Source: Octadecabacter ascidiaceicola
GTDB taxonomy: Bacteria; Pseudomonadota; Alphaproteobacteria; Rhodobacterales; Rhodobacteraceae
Direction of reading: 5' to 3'
Length of the DNA stretch: 64,000 nt
NCBI RefSeq assembly: GCF_900185015.1
Contig: NZ_FXYD01000005.1
Coordinates: 62,001-126,000, forward strand
Shown: positions 29,398 to 38,464 of the stretch, one piece after another
How positions within the stretch are numbered: position 1 is the stretch's first letter
Layout: every line of letters begins with the position of its first letter
Translations under genes and position numbers: made by a program
Notes under the pieces: model-generated
Seen by the model: only the letters and a program-made list of their open reading frames with translations
What the model was told of the DNA's origin: nothing
The model's database searches: none

Positions 29398-30459
29398 ATG
29401 TCCGGTGTTACGCTCAATAACGTGATCAAAAAGTACGGCGACGTACAGGTGATCCACGGGATCGACCTTGAAATCAAAGACGGCGAATTTTGCGTTTTCG
29501 TCGGGCCATCTGGTTGCGGTAAATCCACGCTTTTGCGGATGGTTGCCGGCCTTGAAGAAACCACTGCCGGCACCATGAATATCGGCGATCGGGACGTCAC
29601 AACCATGGACCCATCCGAGCGCGGTGTTGCGATGGTGTTCCAGACTTACGCGCTTTACCCGCATATGACCGTAAAAGAAAATATGGGATTCGGTTTAAAA
29701 ATGAACCGTCATCCGAAAAAGGAAATTGAGGAAAAGGTTGCGGAAGCAACGCGTATCCTGAAGCTCGAAGATTACCTTGATCGCAAACCTGCGGCTCTGT
29801 CCGGCGGTCAGCGTCAGCGCGTTTCCATTGGCCGCGCGATTGTGCGTGGCCCCGAAGTGTTCCTGTTTGATGAACCTCTGTCCAACCTTGACGCTGAACT
29901 GCGCGTCGAAATGCGGGTAGAAATTGCGCGTCTGCATAAAGAAATCGGCGCGACGATGATCTACGTGACGCACGATCAGGTCGAAGCGATGACGCTTGCG
30001 GACAAGATCGTTGTGCTGCGCTTGGGCGTGATTGAACAGGTTGGTGCACCGATGGACCTTTACCGTGATCCTGACAACAAATTCGTGGCGGGCTTTATCG
30101 GTTCACCTGCGATGAATTTTATGGATGGCATTATCGGGGACGGCGCGATTGAAATTACTGCGCTCAAGACATCGGTCCCGATAAAAATTGCAGCAGCCTA
30201 CAAGGGTAAAGCGGTGAGTGTTGGCCTGCGTCCCGAACATCTGGTCGTTGATCCCAAGGGCGACTCCCTGCGTGTCGACCTTACCGAAAGCCTTGGTGGT
30301 GTTAGTTATGCCTATCTGGTGCCCGACAACGGCGAACGTATCGTTGTTGAAGAACGAGGTGATGATCGTGTGAGTGAAGGGCAACGTGTAGGTTTGAAGT
30401 TCGAAGACGAGCGCGTTTATCTGTTTGATGCCGAGACTGAGGAACGCATCCGCACTTGA
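29398..30459 (+). CDS. Carbohydrate ABC transporter ATP-binding protein, UgpC/MsmK type
   Basis: This 353-residue cytoplasmic ATPase drives the galactoside importer. It has Walker [10 protein letters not shown] (about 37-45), signature LSGGQRQR (about 135), Walker [13 protein letters not shown] and a switch His in THDQ. A C-terminal OB-fold domain (about 240-353) is of the type regulated by EIIA or other proteins in MalK. It follows the iclR-type gene, with a pair of hairpins after its stop. Confidence 0.92.
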   Translation: MSGVTLNNVIKKYGDVQVIHGIDLEIKDGEFCVFVGPSGCGKSTLLRMVAGLEETTAGTMNIGDRDVTTMDPSERGVAMVFQTYALYPHMTVKENMGFGLKMNRHPKKEIEEKVAEATRILKLEDYLDRKPAALSGGQRQRVSIGRAIVRGPEVFLFDEPLSNLDAELRVEMRVEIARLHKEIGATMIYVTHDQVEAMTLADKIVVLRLGVIEQVGAPMDLYRDPDNKFVAGFIGSPAMNFMDGIIGDGAIEITALKTSVPIKIAAAYKGKAVSVGLRPEHLVVDPKGDSLRVDLTESLGGVSYAYLVPDNGERIVVEERGDDRVSEGQRVGLKFEDERVYLFDAETEERIRT

Positions 30460-30463
30460 GCGA

Positions 30464-30513
30464 AACAGACTTTCTTTGAAAGTCTGTTCACAAAGTCTTC
30501 TAGAGACTTTGTG
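30464..30513 (+). terminator. Two adjacent perfect hairpins between convergent genes
   Basis: The first hairpin (30464-30488) has an 11-pair stem and a 3-base loop. The second (30489-30513) has a 10-pair stem and 5-base loop, with no base between them. They lie between the ATPase stop and the convergent soeC stop and probably serve as a terminator in both directions, although neither has a long T-run. Confidence 0.7.
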
Positions 30514-30516
30514 CGG

Positions 30517-31386
30517 TTAACGTTTGCCGTAGTACAGCCCAACAACATGTTCGGCCTCTGCAAAGAACAACCAACGTGCGGCGAAGACGCCAACAAGGTG
30601 GCTGAGAACTGCAAACGCCGCAAGGATGTGTGAGTGCGTGATAAGCAATAGAACCGGCAATACCACCATCAAAACAATCGCGATAATCCGCAGCTTTAGC
30701 GCGTGTTTGCGCGCGATCACGTAAACGAACTCTTTCAGTAGATAGTTGGTGCCCGTGTGTGGAGGCTCGAATGCTCGCACGTCACCACGTGCGCCAAGGC
30801 CCGTTGCTGTCGCCAGTGTAGTGCCTGAATTCACCAGTGCTTTGTCACCGAATATCCAATGCGCAATCTGGGCAACGCCGGCTAAGATCAACAACGGAGT
30901 CGCTAGGCTGACTTGGCCAGAAAGTAGGGCACCGCCCCCGATACAAATGCTGAGGAACATCACTGGCGTTGTCCAATTATGCCAGCGGGGTACGGTTTTG
31001 ATCTGGGTATAAATCATTGAAGTGGTGAAAACGGTTCCGATTGAAAGTACTGCGCCAACGACACCGATCAGCGTCCAGTTCGCCCCAAGGAAGACTGCCC
31101 CAAATCCATAGAGCGCCATCACCAGCAATGCTGCGACCGCGCAAATGCCTTCGCGCGATAGCCAACTTGACCGCCATTGCTTGAACGCCTTAAGCGCGCG
31201 TTCTGGGTGCCCAAGGTGGAATGTAGACGCAATAAGACCTCCCACGGCCAAAAGGTATGCGATTGCAAACCAGATAAATGCCATGAACCCAGTTGGGGAC
31301 GGCATACCAAAGCCAAGGAATGCCAATAGCCCAAAGCCAAGGCCAGAGAGTGTGGAAAATAGAATAACTGATGGTGCGGGATGCAT
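30517..31386 (-). CDS. soeC: DmsC-like membrane anchor of a sulfite dehydrogenase complex
   Basis: This 289-residue protein has about eight membrane helices and matches the DmsC/SoeC quinone-linked anchor family (FHLGHPERALKAFKQWRSSWLSREG block). In SoeABC it takes electrons from the Fe-S subunit and passes them to quinone. It overlaps soeB by one base (TAATG). The assignment as SoeC rather than DMSO reductase rests on the xsc-pta-tpa neighbours and the cytoplasmic molybdoprotein. The two are hard to separate from sequence alone. Confidence 0.82.
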   Translation of the reverse strand: MHPAPSVILFSTLSGLGFGLLAFLGFGMPSPTGFMAFIWFAIAYLLAVGGLIASTFHLGHPERALKAFKQWRSSWLSREGICAVAALLVMALYGFGAVFLGANWTLIGVVGAVLSIGTVFTTSMIYTQIKTVPRWHNWTTPVMFLSICIGGGALLSGQVSLATPLLILAGVAQIAHWIFGDKALVNSGTTLATATGLGARGDVRAFEPPHTGTNYLLKEFVYVIARKHALKLRIIAIVLMVVLPVLLLITHSHILAAFAVLSHLVGVFAARWLFFAEAEHVVGLYYGKR

Positions 31387-32165
31387 TAGTTCTTACCCCC
31401 TTTTGAGGAACCGGGCATAGATTCGAGCGCTTTGTCGAGCCATCCAAGGAATCCTGTGGCCTCAGTCGCAACAGGTTCAAGGAATGGTGCAAGAATGTCG
31501 ACATCTTCAGAGCGGTCACGGTCCTTAGGGCGTGGTGGGAGGTACTTGTTGACGGGCTTGGTGCCCATCTCAGGCATCAAATCCATACCGCCGCGTTCAG
31601 CCGTCAGAATTGACACGTTACTTTCGGGATCCGCGAAATCCCCAAAGTGACGCGCACCAGCGGGGCAGGTGCGCACACAGGCTGGCTCACGGTCTTCTTC
31701 GGGCAGGTTCGTGTTGTAGATACGGTCCACGCAGAGGGTACATTTTTTCATGACCTTCTCTTCTTGGTCCATCTCGCGTGCACCATAAGGACATGCCCAA
31801 GCGCAAAGACCACAACCGATACAGTCTTGCTCGTTAACCAGAACAATCCCGTCTTCAACGCGTTTGTAGCTCGCGCCAGTCGGGCAGACGGTCACACAAG
31901 GCGCATCCTCGCAGTGCAAACATGATTTCGGGAAGTGGATCAGCTGCGCGGGCGCTTCCTTGGGTTGGATTTCGTAGGAATGCACACGATTGAGGAAAGT
32001 ACCCGTCGGGTTTTCGCCATAAGGGTCTTGGTCCGACAATGGCGCGCCGTAGTTTTCCGTGTTCCAGCCTTTGCATGAAATGACACAAGCGTGGCAGCCG
32101 ACGCAGGTATCAAGGTCGATCACGAGGCCGAGCTTCTTGGCCGTGGAAGTGGGAAGTGTGGTCAT
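31386..32165 (-). CDS. soeB: Iron-sulfur subunit of a SoeABC-type sulfite dehydrogenase
   Basis: The 259-residue protein carries four 4Fe-4S cluster motifs, for example CVGCHACVISC near the N-terminus, CLHCEDAPCVTVCP and CIGCGLCAWACPYG. It moves electrons from the molybdenum subunit to the membrane anchor. No Tat signal is present, so the complex faces the cytoplasm as described for SoeABC. I chose the ATG at 32165, which overlaps the preceding 46-residue gene by ATGA. The C-terminal 70 residues are an extension without clusters. Confidence 0.88.
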   Translation of the reverse strand: MTTLPTSTAKKLGLVIDLDTCVGCHACVISCKGWNTENYGAPLSDQDPYGENPTGTFLNRVHSYEIQPKEAPAQLIHFPKSCLHCEDAPCVTVCPTGASYKRVEDGIVLVNEQDCIGCGLCAWACPYGAREMDQEEKVMKKCTLCVDRIYNTNLPEEDREPACVRTCPAGARHFGDFADPESNVSILTAERGGMDLMPEMGTKPVNKYLPPRPKDRDRSEDVDILAPFLEPVATEATGFLGWLDKALESMPGSSKGGKN

Positions 32166-32302
32166 GTGAGGGCCCCTGTTTGAGTGGGTCGGATCGAATT
32201 GACGGGATCTTCTTTGCTGGCGTCCCATGTGATGACAAACCAAATGAAAGTGCCAATCATCAGGGTGAGAAAGGCGAAGATGAGGAGGAGGGTGCGGGTC
32301 AT
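32162..32302 (-). CDS. 46-residue single-pass membrane protein inside the soe operon
   Basis: This short frame encodes a hydrophobic helix (about residues 4-25, TLLLIFAFLTLMIGTFIWFV) and a short polar tail. It overlaps the upstream gene and soeB by four bases each as ATGA, so it is translationally coupled on both sides. That makes it very likely a real gene. It could be a small subunit or assembly factor of the sulfite dehydrogenase, analogous to small subunits of other membrane respiratory complexes. I do not recognise the family. Confidence 0.68.
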   Translation of the reverse strand: MTRTLLLIFAFLTLMIGTFIWFVITWDASKEDPVNSIRPTQTGALT

Positions 32303-32802
32303 TGGCACAATTCCGGAAGGCCGACGGCGAAGTGGAAAATGGCTTCGTCTTCCTGGATTGGTAACAAGGCCATGCAGGGATTATCCAATAAGACGAGGGC
32401 GGAGCGTGCCATGCACTCGGCTGCCGAGAAGGTGTCAGTTGTGTCGATCATTTCGTCTGGCCAGCCTTCTTCTGTCAGGCGGGCCTGTGTTATCAGGCTC
32501 TTGGTAAAGCTGAATTGAGTGGTGCCGGGAATTTGGAGCGCCCAATCGCAGGTGCCATTATTGTAGGCACCTATAAAATCCAGTCGCACGTTTTGAGTGG
32601 AGCCGTCGTGGAAGGTGATTGGTGTTGTGCCGTTTGGTTGCATTTGGGACGTCGCGATCCCCTTGAACGCCACAATGTCTTGCAGATGGGCGTTGCGATC
32701 TGACGCAATGGTCACGGCGTTGGAAATAATTTCCTGCACCGGTGGTTCGTCAGCCGCCAGAGGACCTGCCAAAAAGAGAAGTACTGCAAATGACCGGATC
32801 AT
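32299..32802 (-). CDS. Secreted protein of unknown function between soeA and soeB
   Basis: The 167-residue product has a clear signal peptide (about 1-17, ending LAADE) and should be periplasmic. It has four cysteines in the mature part (GTCDW, AECMAR, DNPCMA and the C-terminal ELCQ), which could form disulfides. Overlaps of four bases (ATGA) with soeA upstream and with the 46-residue gene downstream tie it to the complex. Since SoeA and SoeB lack export signals, a periplasmic partner is unexpected. No family is recognised. Confidence 0.75.
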   Translation of the reverse strand: MIRSFAVLLFLAGPLAADEPPVQEIISNAVTIASDRNAHLQDIVAFKGIATSQMQPNGTTPITFHDGSTQNVRLDFIGAYNNGTCDWALQIPGTTQFSFTKSLITQARLTEEGWPDEMIDTTDTFSAAECMARSALVLLDNPCMALLPIQEDEAIFHFAVGLPELCQ

Positions 32803-35627
32803 TTGCCGACCTTCCACGCCAAACGAGAAGGGCCCTTCGGGACAGGGGCATTTTGCGGCGGAGTGACCGGTTGCGCTTCGGCAGGTGCTGCAACCTTTTC
32901 TATTTTTACGCGCAGATCAAACCATGCGGCTTGTCCTGTGATTGGATCCGAGTTGGACCAGCGCATTCCGTCGGCCTGTTCTGGCAACAACTCGTGGATC
33001 AGGTGGTTTAGCAGGAACCCTTCGGTCGCTTCGGGTGCCTTTTCATCAAGCGCCCATGCACCTTTGCGTTTGCCGATCGCGTTCCATGTCCATACGGTGT
33101 TTTCGTTCAATGCGGCCATGTGCATGACTGGGACGGTGATGACGCCGGATGGCGATGTGACCTTGGCCCAGCTACCTTCTTCGAACCCGTGCTGTTCCCA
33201 AATCTTGGTCGGTACATAAAGCGGGTTGCGGCCATGAAGCTGGCGCAGCCAAGCGTTTTGCGATCCCCATGAGTGATACATCGCCATCGGGCGTTGCGTC
33301 AGCGCGTGGACGTTGAATTCGTCAGTGTCGATCCGGTCATCAGACAGGGGGGCATACCAAATCGGCAGCGGGTCCATCGTGTCTTTGACTTGCTCGCGTA
33401 GATGGTCAGGCGGTTGCACCCGTCCATGTCCTTCGGCGGCAAGTTGCATGCGGCGCAGGGGCTCGACGTAAGGAGTGAAAATGTAGGGCTGGACGCTGTC
33501 AAAGAAACCCATTTCCACGGCCCAATCTTGATAGCCCATGTTGAACGGTTTGTAATATGCGGCTTCTTTCGGCACCTCGGCATGCCAGAAGCCACCGTTA
33601 TTGATGTAGCTGTCGAGCTGGCCTTCGTTGGGCTCACCGCGCCCGTCTTGTGTTCCGTTTTCACCCATGCGCCAGCCTGCAAGCGGGCCAATACCCGGGC
33701 GGCGAATGTGGTTTGTGATGTAGTCGGCGTAGTCTTCGTACTTTTGGCTACCGTCTTCGTTCACAAAACCGGGCAAGTTTAGGCGTGCGCCAAGTTCACA
33801 AAGCACAGATTGGAAGCCACGCACGTCGCGGTCCGGCTCCAAAACAGGCCAACGGATCGCATCAGCAACGGCATCGGCTTCGCAGATCGGGCGATCCAGA
33901 AGAGAGATGCAATCGTGACGTTCAAGGTATGTGGTGTCCGGTAAGATCAGATCGGCGAAGGCCACCATTTCCGAGGAGTACGCGTCAGAGTAGATGATGC
34001 GCGGAATGACGTATTCGCCGTCCTCATCCGTGTCGGTCAGCATCTCCATTACACCCGTCGAGTTCATCGACGAGTTCCACGACATGTTCGCCATGTACAT
34101 AAACAGCGTGTCGATCTTGTACGGGTCGCCCGCATGGGCGTTGGAAATCACCATGTGCATCATGCCATGGGCAGACAGCGGGTTCTCCCATGTGAAGGCT
34201 TTGTCGATCCGAATGGCGCTGCCATCGTCCTTTAGCATCAGGTCTTCGGGGCCGTGCGGGTAGCCTAAGTGCGGGCCGTTTAGGGCTGCTCCGGGTGTAA
34301 CTTTGCCGTGCGGCTTTGGGTGCGCGGTTGCAGGTTTGGGGTAGGGCGGTTTGAAACGCATACCGCCGGGGGTTTCCACCGCGCCAAGGATGATTTGCAG
34401 CGTGTGCAGAGCACGGCAGGTTTGGAATCCGTTGGAATGCGCCGAAATCCCGCGCATCGAGTGCATGGACACAGGGCGACCAATCATCTTGGCGTGTTTT
34501 TTGCCGCGGAAATCTGTCCATGGGCGGTCCAGTTCAATCGCTTCGTCAAACGCGACATGGGCCATGTCTGCCGCCAGTTGCTTGATACGATCTGCGGAAA
34601 TACCTGTGGCCTCTGCGACCTCATCTGGTGCGTATTTCGGGTCTAGGAAACGATCCGCCATCAAGTGGAAGACGGGGCGATGGCTGACACCCGCATGGCG
34701 GTACGCTGTGCCAAGATCAGGCTCAACGCCTTTACCATTCCATGGCGCAAGGTTGCCCGTATTGCGGTCAATGACTTGGGGTTGACCATCATCATCGCGC
34801 AACAGCAGACCCCTTTCGTCGCTGCTTGGGTCCTCGTTGACAATGCAAGACGCGTTGGTGAACCGCGCGAGGTAGTCGAGGTCGAGTTTGCCAGCCTTAA
34901 ATAGCTCATGGATCAGCGCCATGATCAGCAGGCCGTCTGTACCGGGTGTGATGCCGAACCAGTCATCGGCCACAGCGTTGTACCCTGTACGGATCGGGTT
35001 CACGCCAACCATGCGCGCGCCACGTTTTTTGATCTTGCCGATACCCATTTTGATCGGGTTACTGTCGTGGTCTTCGGCGACACCGAACAGCACGAACATC
35101 TTGGTGTGGTCCCAGTCGGGCTGGCCAAATTCCCAGAAAGCGCCGCCCATCGTGTAGATGCCAGCTGCCGCCATGTTCACCGAACAGAAACCGCCATGTG
35201 CGGCGTAGTTCGGCGTGCCAAAGCCTTGCGCCCAGAGCGACGTAAAGGATTGCGACTGATCGCGCCCTGTAAAAAACGCGAGCTTGGACGGATCGTCTTC
35301 GCGCACAGGTGCCAGCCAATCGGTTGCGATTGTCAGCGCCTCTTCCCACGAAATCTCCTCGAACTCGCCCGACCCGCGCGGGCCGACACGTTTCAAAGGG
35401 GATTTCAGTCGTGATGGCGCGTTGACCTGCATGATCCCCGCAGAGCCTTTGGCACAAAGCACGCCTTGGTTCACCGGATGGTCTTTGTTGCCCTCAATAT
35501 AGGCGACTTTGCCGTCCTTCATGTGAACGTTAATCCCGCAGCGGCAGGCGCACATGTAGCATGTCGTTTTTCTGACCTCGTCTGAGACCTTTGGTGACGT
35601 GTCGAGGATCGGTTGATCTTTGGGCAT
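32799..35627 (-). CDS. soeA: Molybdopterin catalytic subunit of a SoeABC-type sulfite dehydrogenase
   Basis: This 942-residue molybdoenzyme of the DMSO reductase family probably oxidises sulfite to sulfate in the cytoplasm. The N-terminal 4Fe-4S site uses Cys23, Cys26, Cys30 and Cys58 (CYMCACRCG and GVLCAKGSAG). Molybdopterin-binding blocks follow, and the C-terminal domain contains the ALTQRPMAMYHSWGSQNAW segment. No twin-arginine signal precedes the cluster, unlike DmsA or PhsA. Sulfite released by Xsc, encoded in the same locus, is the natural substrate. Thiosulfate or polysulfide reductase activity is the alternative by family. Confidence 0.85.
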   Translation of the reverse strand: MPKDQPILDTSPKVSDEVRKTTCYMCACRCGINVHMKDGKVAYIEGNKDHPVNQGVLCAKGSAGIMQVNAPSRLKSPLKRVGPRGSGEFEEISWEEALTIATDWLAPVREDDPSKLAFFTGRDQSQSFTSLWAQGFGTPNYAAHGGFCSVNMAAAGIYTMGGAFWEFGQPDWDHTKMFVLFGVAEDHDSNPIKMGIGKIKKRGARMVGVNPIRTGYNAVADDWFGITPGTDGLLIMALIHELFKAGKLDLDYLARFTNASCIVNEDPSSDERGLLLRDDDGQPQVIDRNTGNLAPWNGKGVEPDLGTAYRHAGVSHRPVFHLMADRFLDPKYAPDEVAEATGISADRIKQLAADMAHVAFDEAIELDRPWTDFRGKKHAKMIGRPVSMHSMRGISAHSNGFQTCRALHTLQIILGAVETPGGMRFKPPYPKPATAHPKPHGKVTPGAALNGPHLGYPHGPEDLMLKDDGSAIRIDKAFTWENPLSAHGMMHMVISNAHAGDPYKIDTLFMYMANMSWNSSMNSTGVMEMLTDTDEDGEYVIPRIIYSDAYSSEMVAFADLILPDTTYLERHDCISLLDRPICEADAVADAIRWPVLEPDRDVRGFQSVLCELGARLNLPGFVNEDGSQKYEDYADYITNHIRRPGIGPLAGWRMGENGTQDGRGEPNEGQLDSYINNGGFWHAEVPKEAAYYKPFNMGYQDWAVEMGFFDSVQPYIFTPYVEPLRRMQLAAEGHGRVQPPDHLREQVKDTMDPLPIWYAPLSDDRIDTDEFNVHALTQRPMAMYHSWGSQNAWLRQLHGRNPLYVPTKIWEQHGFEEGSWAKVTSPSGVITVPVMHMAALNENTVWTWNAIGKRKGAWALDEKAPEATEGFLLNHLIHELLPEQADGMRWSNSDPITGQAAWFDLRVKIEKVAAPAEAQPVTPPQNAPVPKGPSRLAWKVGK

Positions 35628-35645
35628 ATCAAGTATCTTTCAAGG

Positions 35646-36407
35646 TCAGGCGAATTGGGTTCGAATTAGGCCCAGCAACGCGAGGCCGATGAGCAAGATG
35701 AGACAAACAGGACGGTAATAGGCAGACAGGCGTTCGGTAAAGAGCAGTTGGCCCATAAGGACGCCGATCATCGTCGGTACGGCAAATACAAGTCCACGCG
35801 ATATTCCGGAAAAGTCCATCACACCGAATAGTAAAAGCACAAGCATGGAAGTTGCGGAGCCGAGGAACAGGTACAGCACAAGTGACGCCCGCATAACATG
35901 CGCGGGTTTGTCCGCAGCCAAAACGTAAAATGCGACCACCATACCGCCGACATGCGCCACGCCAGAAGCGATTCCCGCCAAAGTGCCAGTTCCGTAGAGG
36001 CCGGCTTTGCTTGCCAAAAACGGCAGCTTTAGTTTCGCCAGTTGGCTTATTGCTAGGACAACAATCACACTCAGTGCGAGGGCCTTAGATATCTCAACGG
36101 GTAGCGACAATGTTAGCCAAAGACCAATGGGCCACCCGACCAAAGCACCAATCACGAGCCCATAGGCCATGGGGCGATCTGCTTCTGCCCAGCCGTTCTT
36201 CAACATCAACAACGACGCGGACATTTCTAACCACCACAACATCGGGATCAACTCGACTGGGGGAAGAATGACCACGGCAGTTGCCATAACCATCGCAGAG
36301 AGTGCGAAGCCTGAAAACCCACGTACGACACCGGCAAACATTGTTAATCCCAATAAGATCAAAAATTCGCCCTGCGTCAGGTTGGTCGTTTCAAGCAGCC
36401 AGTCCAT
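35646..36407 (-). CDS. TauE/SafE family membrane carrier, probable sulfite exporter
   Basis: This 253-residue protein has about eight hydrophobic helices in two repeats, the TauE/SafE layout, with the N-terminal GLTMFAGVVRGFSGFALSAM block. Family members export sulfite, sulfoacetate or related anions. It starts one base inside the ackA stop and lies 18 bases before soeA, within the taurine operon, so removing excess sulfite made by Xsc is the likely job. Direction and substrate are inferred. Confidence 0.82.
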   Translation of the reverse strand: MDWLLETTNLTQGEFLILLGLTMFAGVVRGFSGFALSAMVMATAVVILPPVELIPMLWWLEMSASLLMLKNGWAEADRPMAYGLVIGALVGWPIGLWLTLSLPVEISKALALSVIVVLAISQLAKLKLPFLASKAGLYGTGTLAGIASGVAHVGGMVVAFYVLAADKPAHVMRASLVLYLFLGSATSMLVLLLFGVMDFSGISRGLVFAVPTMIGVLMGQLLFTERLSAYYRPVCLILLIGLALLGLIRTQFA

Positions 36408-37468
36408 TATGAAGCGCCCAGTGTGGCGGCGTCCACCGCGATTTGACGTTCTTCGTCGGCCTTGATGACATGCAATGGCACATCACCAAGAAATTTCAGG
36501 TGGGTCATAATACGGTCGCGAATTTCAGCGGAGTTTTCACCGATTCCGCCAGTAAACGCGACGGCATCAACGCCACCCATCGCCACAATCGCAGACCCTG
36601 CATGGCGTGCGGCCCAGTAGCAAAAGTGATCAACTGCGAACTTGGCTTGTTCGGTGTCAGCGGCCAACAGTAAGCGCATGTCATTGGCGCCTCCCAACCC
36701 CTTTAAGCCAGAATCCTTGTTCAAACGGCGAGACGCCTCGTCTGCGCCATGGATTTCCGCCATGCGCAGTACGGCCATGCCATCGATCGCGCCGGATCGT
36801 GTGCCCATTGTCAGCCCGTCCAGCGGAGAATACCCCATCGAAGTGGCAACGGACTTGCCATGATGGATCGCACAAAGGGACGCGCCAGAACCGAGGTGAA
36901 ACGCGAGAAGGCGGTTAGGTAGTTTGTCTTCGAACTGCGTAACGATCCAAGCGTATGACAGCCCATGGAACCCGTATCGGCGAATGCCCATGTCACGGTC
37001 TTTTTTGGGGATTGCGTAGGCGGTGGCAACATCGGGATTTGTCGCGTGAAATGCTGTTCCGAAGCTCGCGTATTGCGGCAGGTCCGGTGCCAAAGTTTGC
37101 AACGCACGAATGCCCGCAAGGTTGTTTGGATTGTGTAGCGGCGCCAGCGGGGTCGCCGCCTCAATGCCCGCAATTACGTCATCGGTCACGCGACATGGTT
37201 GCACCAAGGACGTGCCGCCATGCACAACACGGTGGGCAGCGGCGGTCAGGTCTTTGGTTTTGATGCCTTGAGCGTCAAGGCTGGCAAGGATCGCTTTTAA
37301 TGCTACGTCGTGATCGGGTGCGGTAATGTTTTTGTCATCCGCCCCAAGCTCGATATGCGCCAGTGAGCCACCAATGCCGCTGACTTGTCCCTTCAACACT
37401 TCGGTCAGGTCGGACTTAAACAATGCCACCTTGATGGAGCTGGATCCTGCGTTGACGACTAAAATCAT
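36407..37468 (-). CDS. ackA: Acetate kinase family protein with an altered active site
   Basis: At 353 residues this is shorter than the usual 390-400. It keeps VNAGSSSIKV, the Arg80 in HRVVHGG, YGFHGLSY, the GTRSG Arg224 and FTGGIGEN, so the ASKHA kinase fold is clear. The catalytic Asp expected in FDTAFH is Gly137 (codon GGA at 37058-37060), and the usual GTRSGDID reads GTRSGAID. Activity may therefore be weak or changed. It overlaps pta by four bases (ATGA) and would turn acetyl phosphate from Xsc into acetate and ATP if active. Confidence 0.82.
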   Translation of the reverse strand: MILVVNAGSSSIKVALFKSDLTEVLKGQVSGIGGSLAHIELGADDKNITAPDHDVALKAILASLDAQGIKTKDLTAAAHRVVHGGTSLVQPCRVTDDVIAGIEAATPLAPLHNPNNLAGIRALQTLAPDLPQYASFGTAFHATNPDVATAYAIPKKDRDMGIRRYGFHGLSYAWIVTQFEDKLPNRLLAFHLGSGASLCAIHHGKSVATSMGYSPLDGLTMGTRSGAIDGMAVLRMAEIHGADEASRRLNKDSGLKGLGGANDMRLLLAADTEQAKFAVDHFCYWAARHAGSAIVAMGGVDAVAFTGGIGENSAEIRDRIMTHLKFLGDVPLHVIKADEERQIAVDAATLGAS

Positions 37469-38391
37469 GAGGCAGCTACAATTGCGCCAAGGGCGATTGA
37501 ACTCAGGCGCGCGGCTGCGGGGTCAGCCCTTGATGTCAGCAAAATCGGCACCTTTGCACCCATGACGATGCCGCCAGCGCAGCCGCCTGTAAGGTAAACA
37601 AACGATTTGAACAGCGCGTTGCCCGAAACGATATCCGGCACGATGATCGCATCCGCTTGCCCTGCAACTGGGTCATCCGTCAGCTTCTTGGCGCTCACAG
37701 CTTTGGGCGACATGATGAGGTCAAATGCCAAGGGGCCGGAAAAGTCGGCGTCTTTGATGTTTTCAATCGCCCAGTCCCGCAATTCGCGACCTTCCATAGA
37801 TGATGGCACGCTTTCAATCGGGGATTCTGTCGCAGATAAAAACGCGACCTTCGGGCGTGGGTTTCCAATCTTGTGCAGCAAGCTCACGACCTCAGAGGTC
37901 GCATCTTGACGGGTTCGAATGTCTGGGTTCACGTTTACAGCCGCATCCGAGATTGTGATTGAGCGGCTGCCATCGGGCGTGGTGATATGGAAGATATGCA
38001 CAAACCGCTTGCCGGTACGCAAGCCTGCATCACGTGACACGGCAGCGCGCATAAATGCGTCGGTGTGCAGTTGTCCCTTCATCAAAACATCGGCGCGTCC
38101 TTCACCACAGGCAAGGGCGGCAGCAGCACCCGCTTCAGCTTCGCCGTTTGTGTCGATGATCTCAAATCCGGAAATGTCCCAGCCCAGTTTGTCAGCTTCT
38201 GCCTCGATATCGGCGCGCTCGCCTGTGAACAGCGGCACCATCATGTTGGCTTGTGTCGCTTCCATCGCGGCAAGCATCGGCAATGGTGCGCCAGCGCGGG
38301 CGATTGCGACGCGCGGGCTGGGCGCGTTTTGGGCTTGCTGAATGATGTGGGCAGGGGCGTCGGCCACGGCGTCAGATAGGAATGATGACAT
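37465..38391 (-). CDS. pta: Phosphate acetyltransferase (short form)
   Basis: Pta converts acetyl phosphate, the product of Xsc, to acetyl-CoA for central metabolism. The 308-residue protein is the short, catalytic-domain-only form (PTA_PTB family). It ends with NALFKSFVYLTGGCAGGIVM and has DVLMKGQLHTDAFM and VAFLSATESPIESVPSS in the middle. I used the ATG at 38391; the frame extends to 38409. It follows xsc after a strong hairpin and overlaps ackA. Confidence 0.9.
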   Translation of the reverse strand: MSSFLSDAVADAPAHIIQQAQNAPSPRVAIARAGAPLPMLAAMEATQANMMVPLFTGERADIEAEADKLGWDISGFEIIDTNGEAEAGAAAALACGEGRADVLMKGQLHTDAFMRAAVSRDAGLRTGKRFVHIFHITTPDGSRSITISDAAVNVNPDIRTRQDATSEVVSLLHKIGNPRPKVAFLSATESPIESVPSSMEGRELRDWAIENIKDADFSGPLAFDLIMSPKAVSAKKLTDDPVAGQADAIIVPDIVSGNALFKSFVYLTGGCAGGIVMGAKVPILLTSRADPAAARLSSIALGAIVAAS

Positions 38392-38419
38392 GAGTACGAG
38401 GCCTTTCAAAATTAGAGAA

Positions 38420-38445
38420 CCGAGGCGGAGTTTCCCCCGCCTCGG
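38420..38445 (-). terminator. Strong hairpin between xsc and pta
   Basis: CCGAGGCGG and CCGCCTCGG form a nine-pair GC-rich stem 19 bases after the xsc stop, followed in the reading direction by TTCTCTAATTTTG. It may partly terminate transcription so that xsc is expressed more than the downstream pta-ackA-soe genes. Confidence 0.7.
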
Positions 38446-38464
38446 TCATGGCTTGCAAGGGTGA

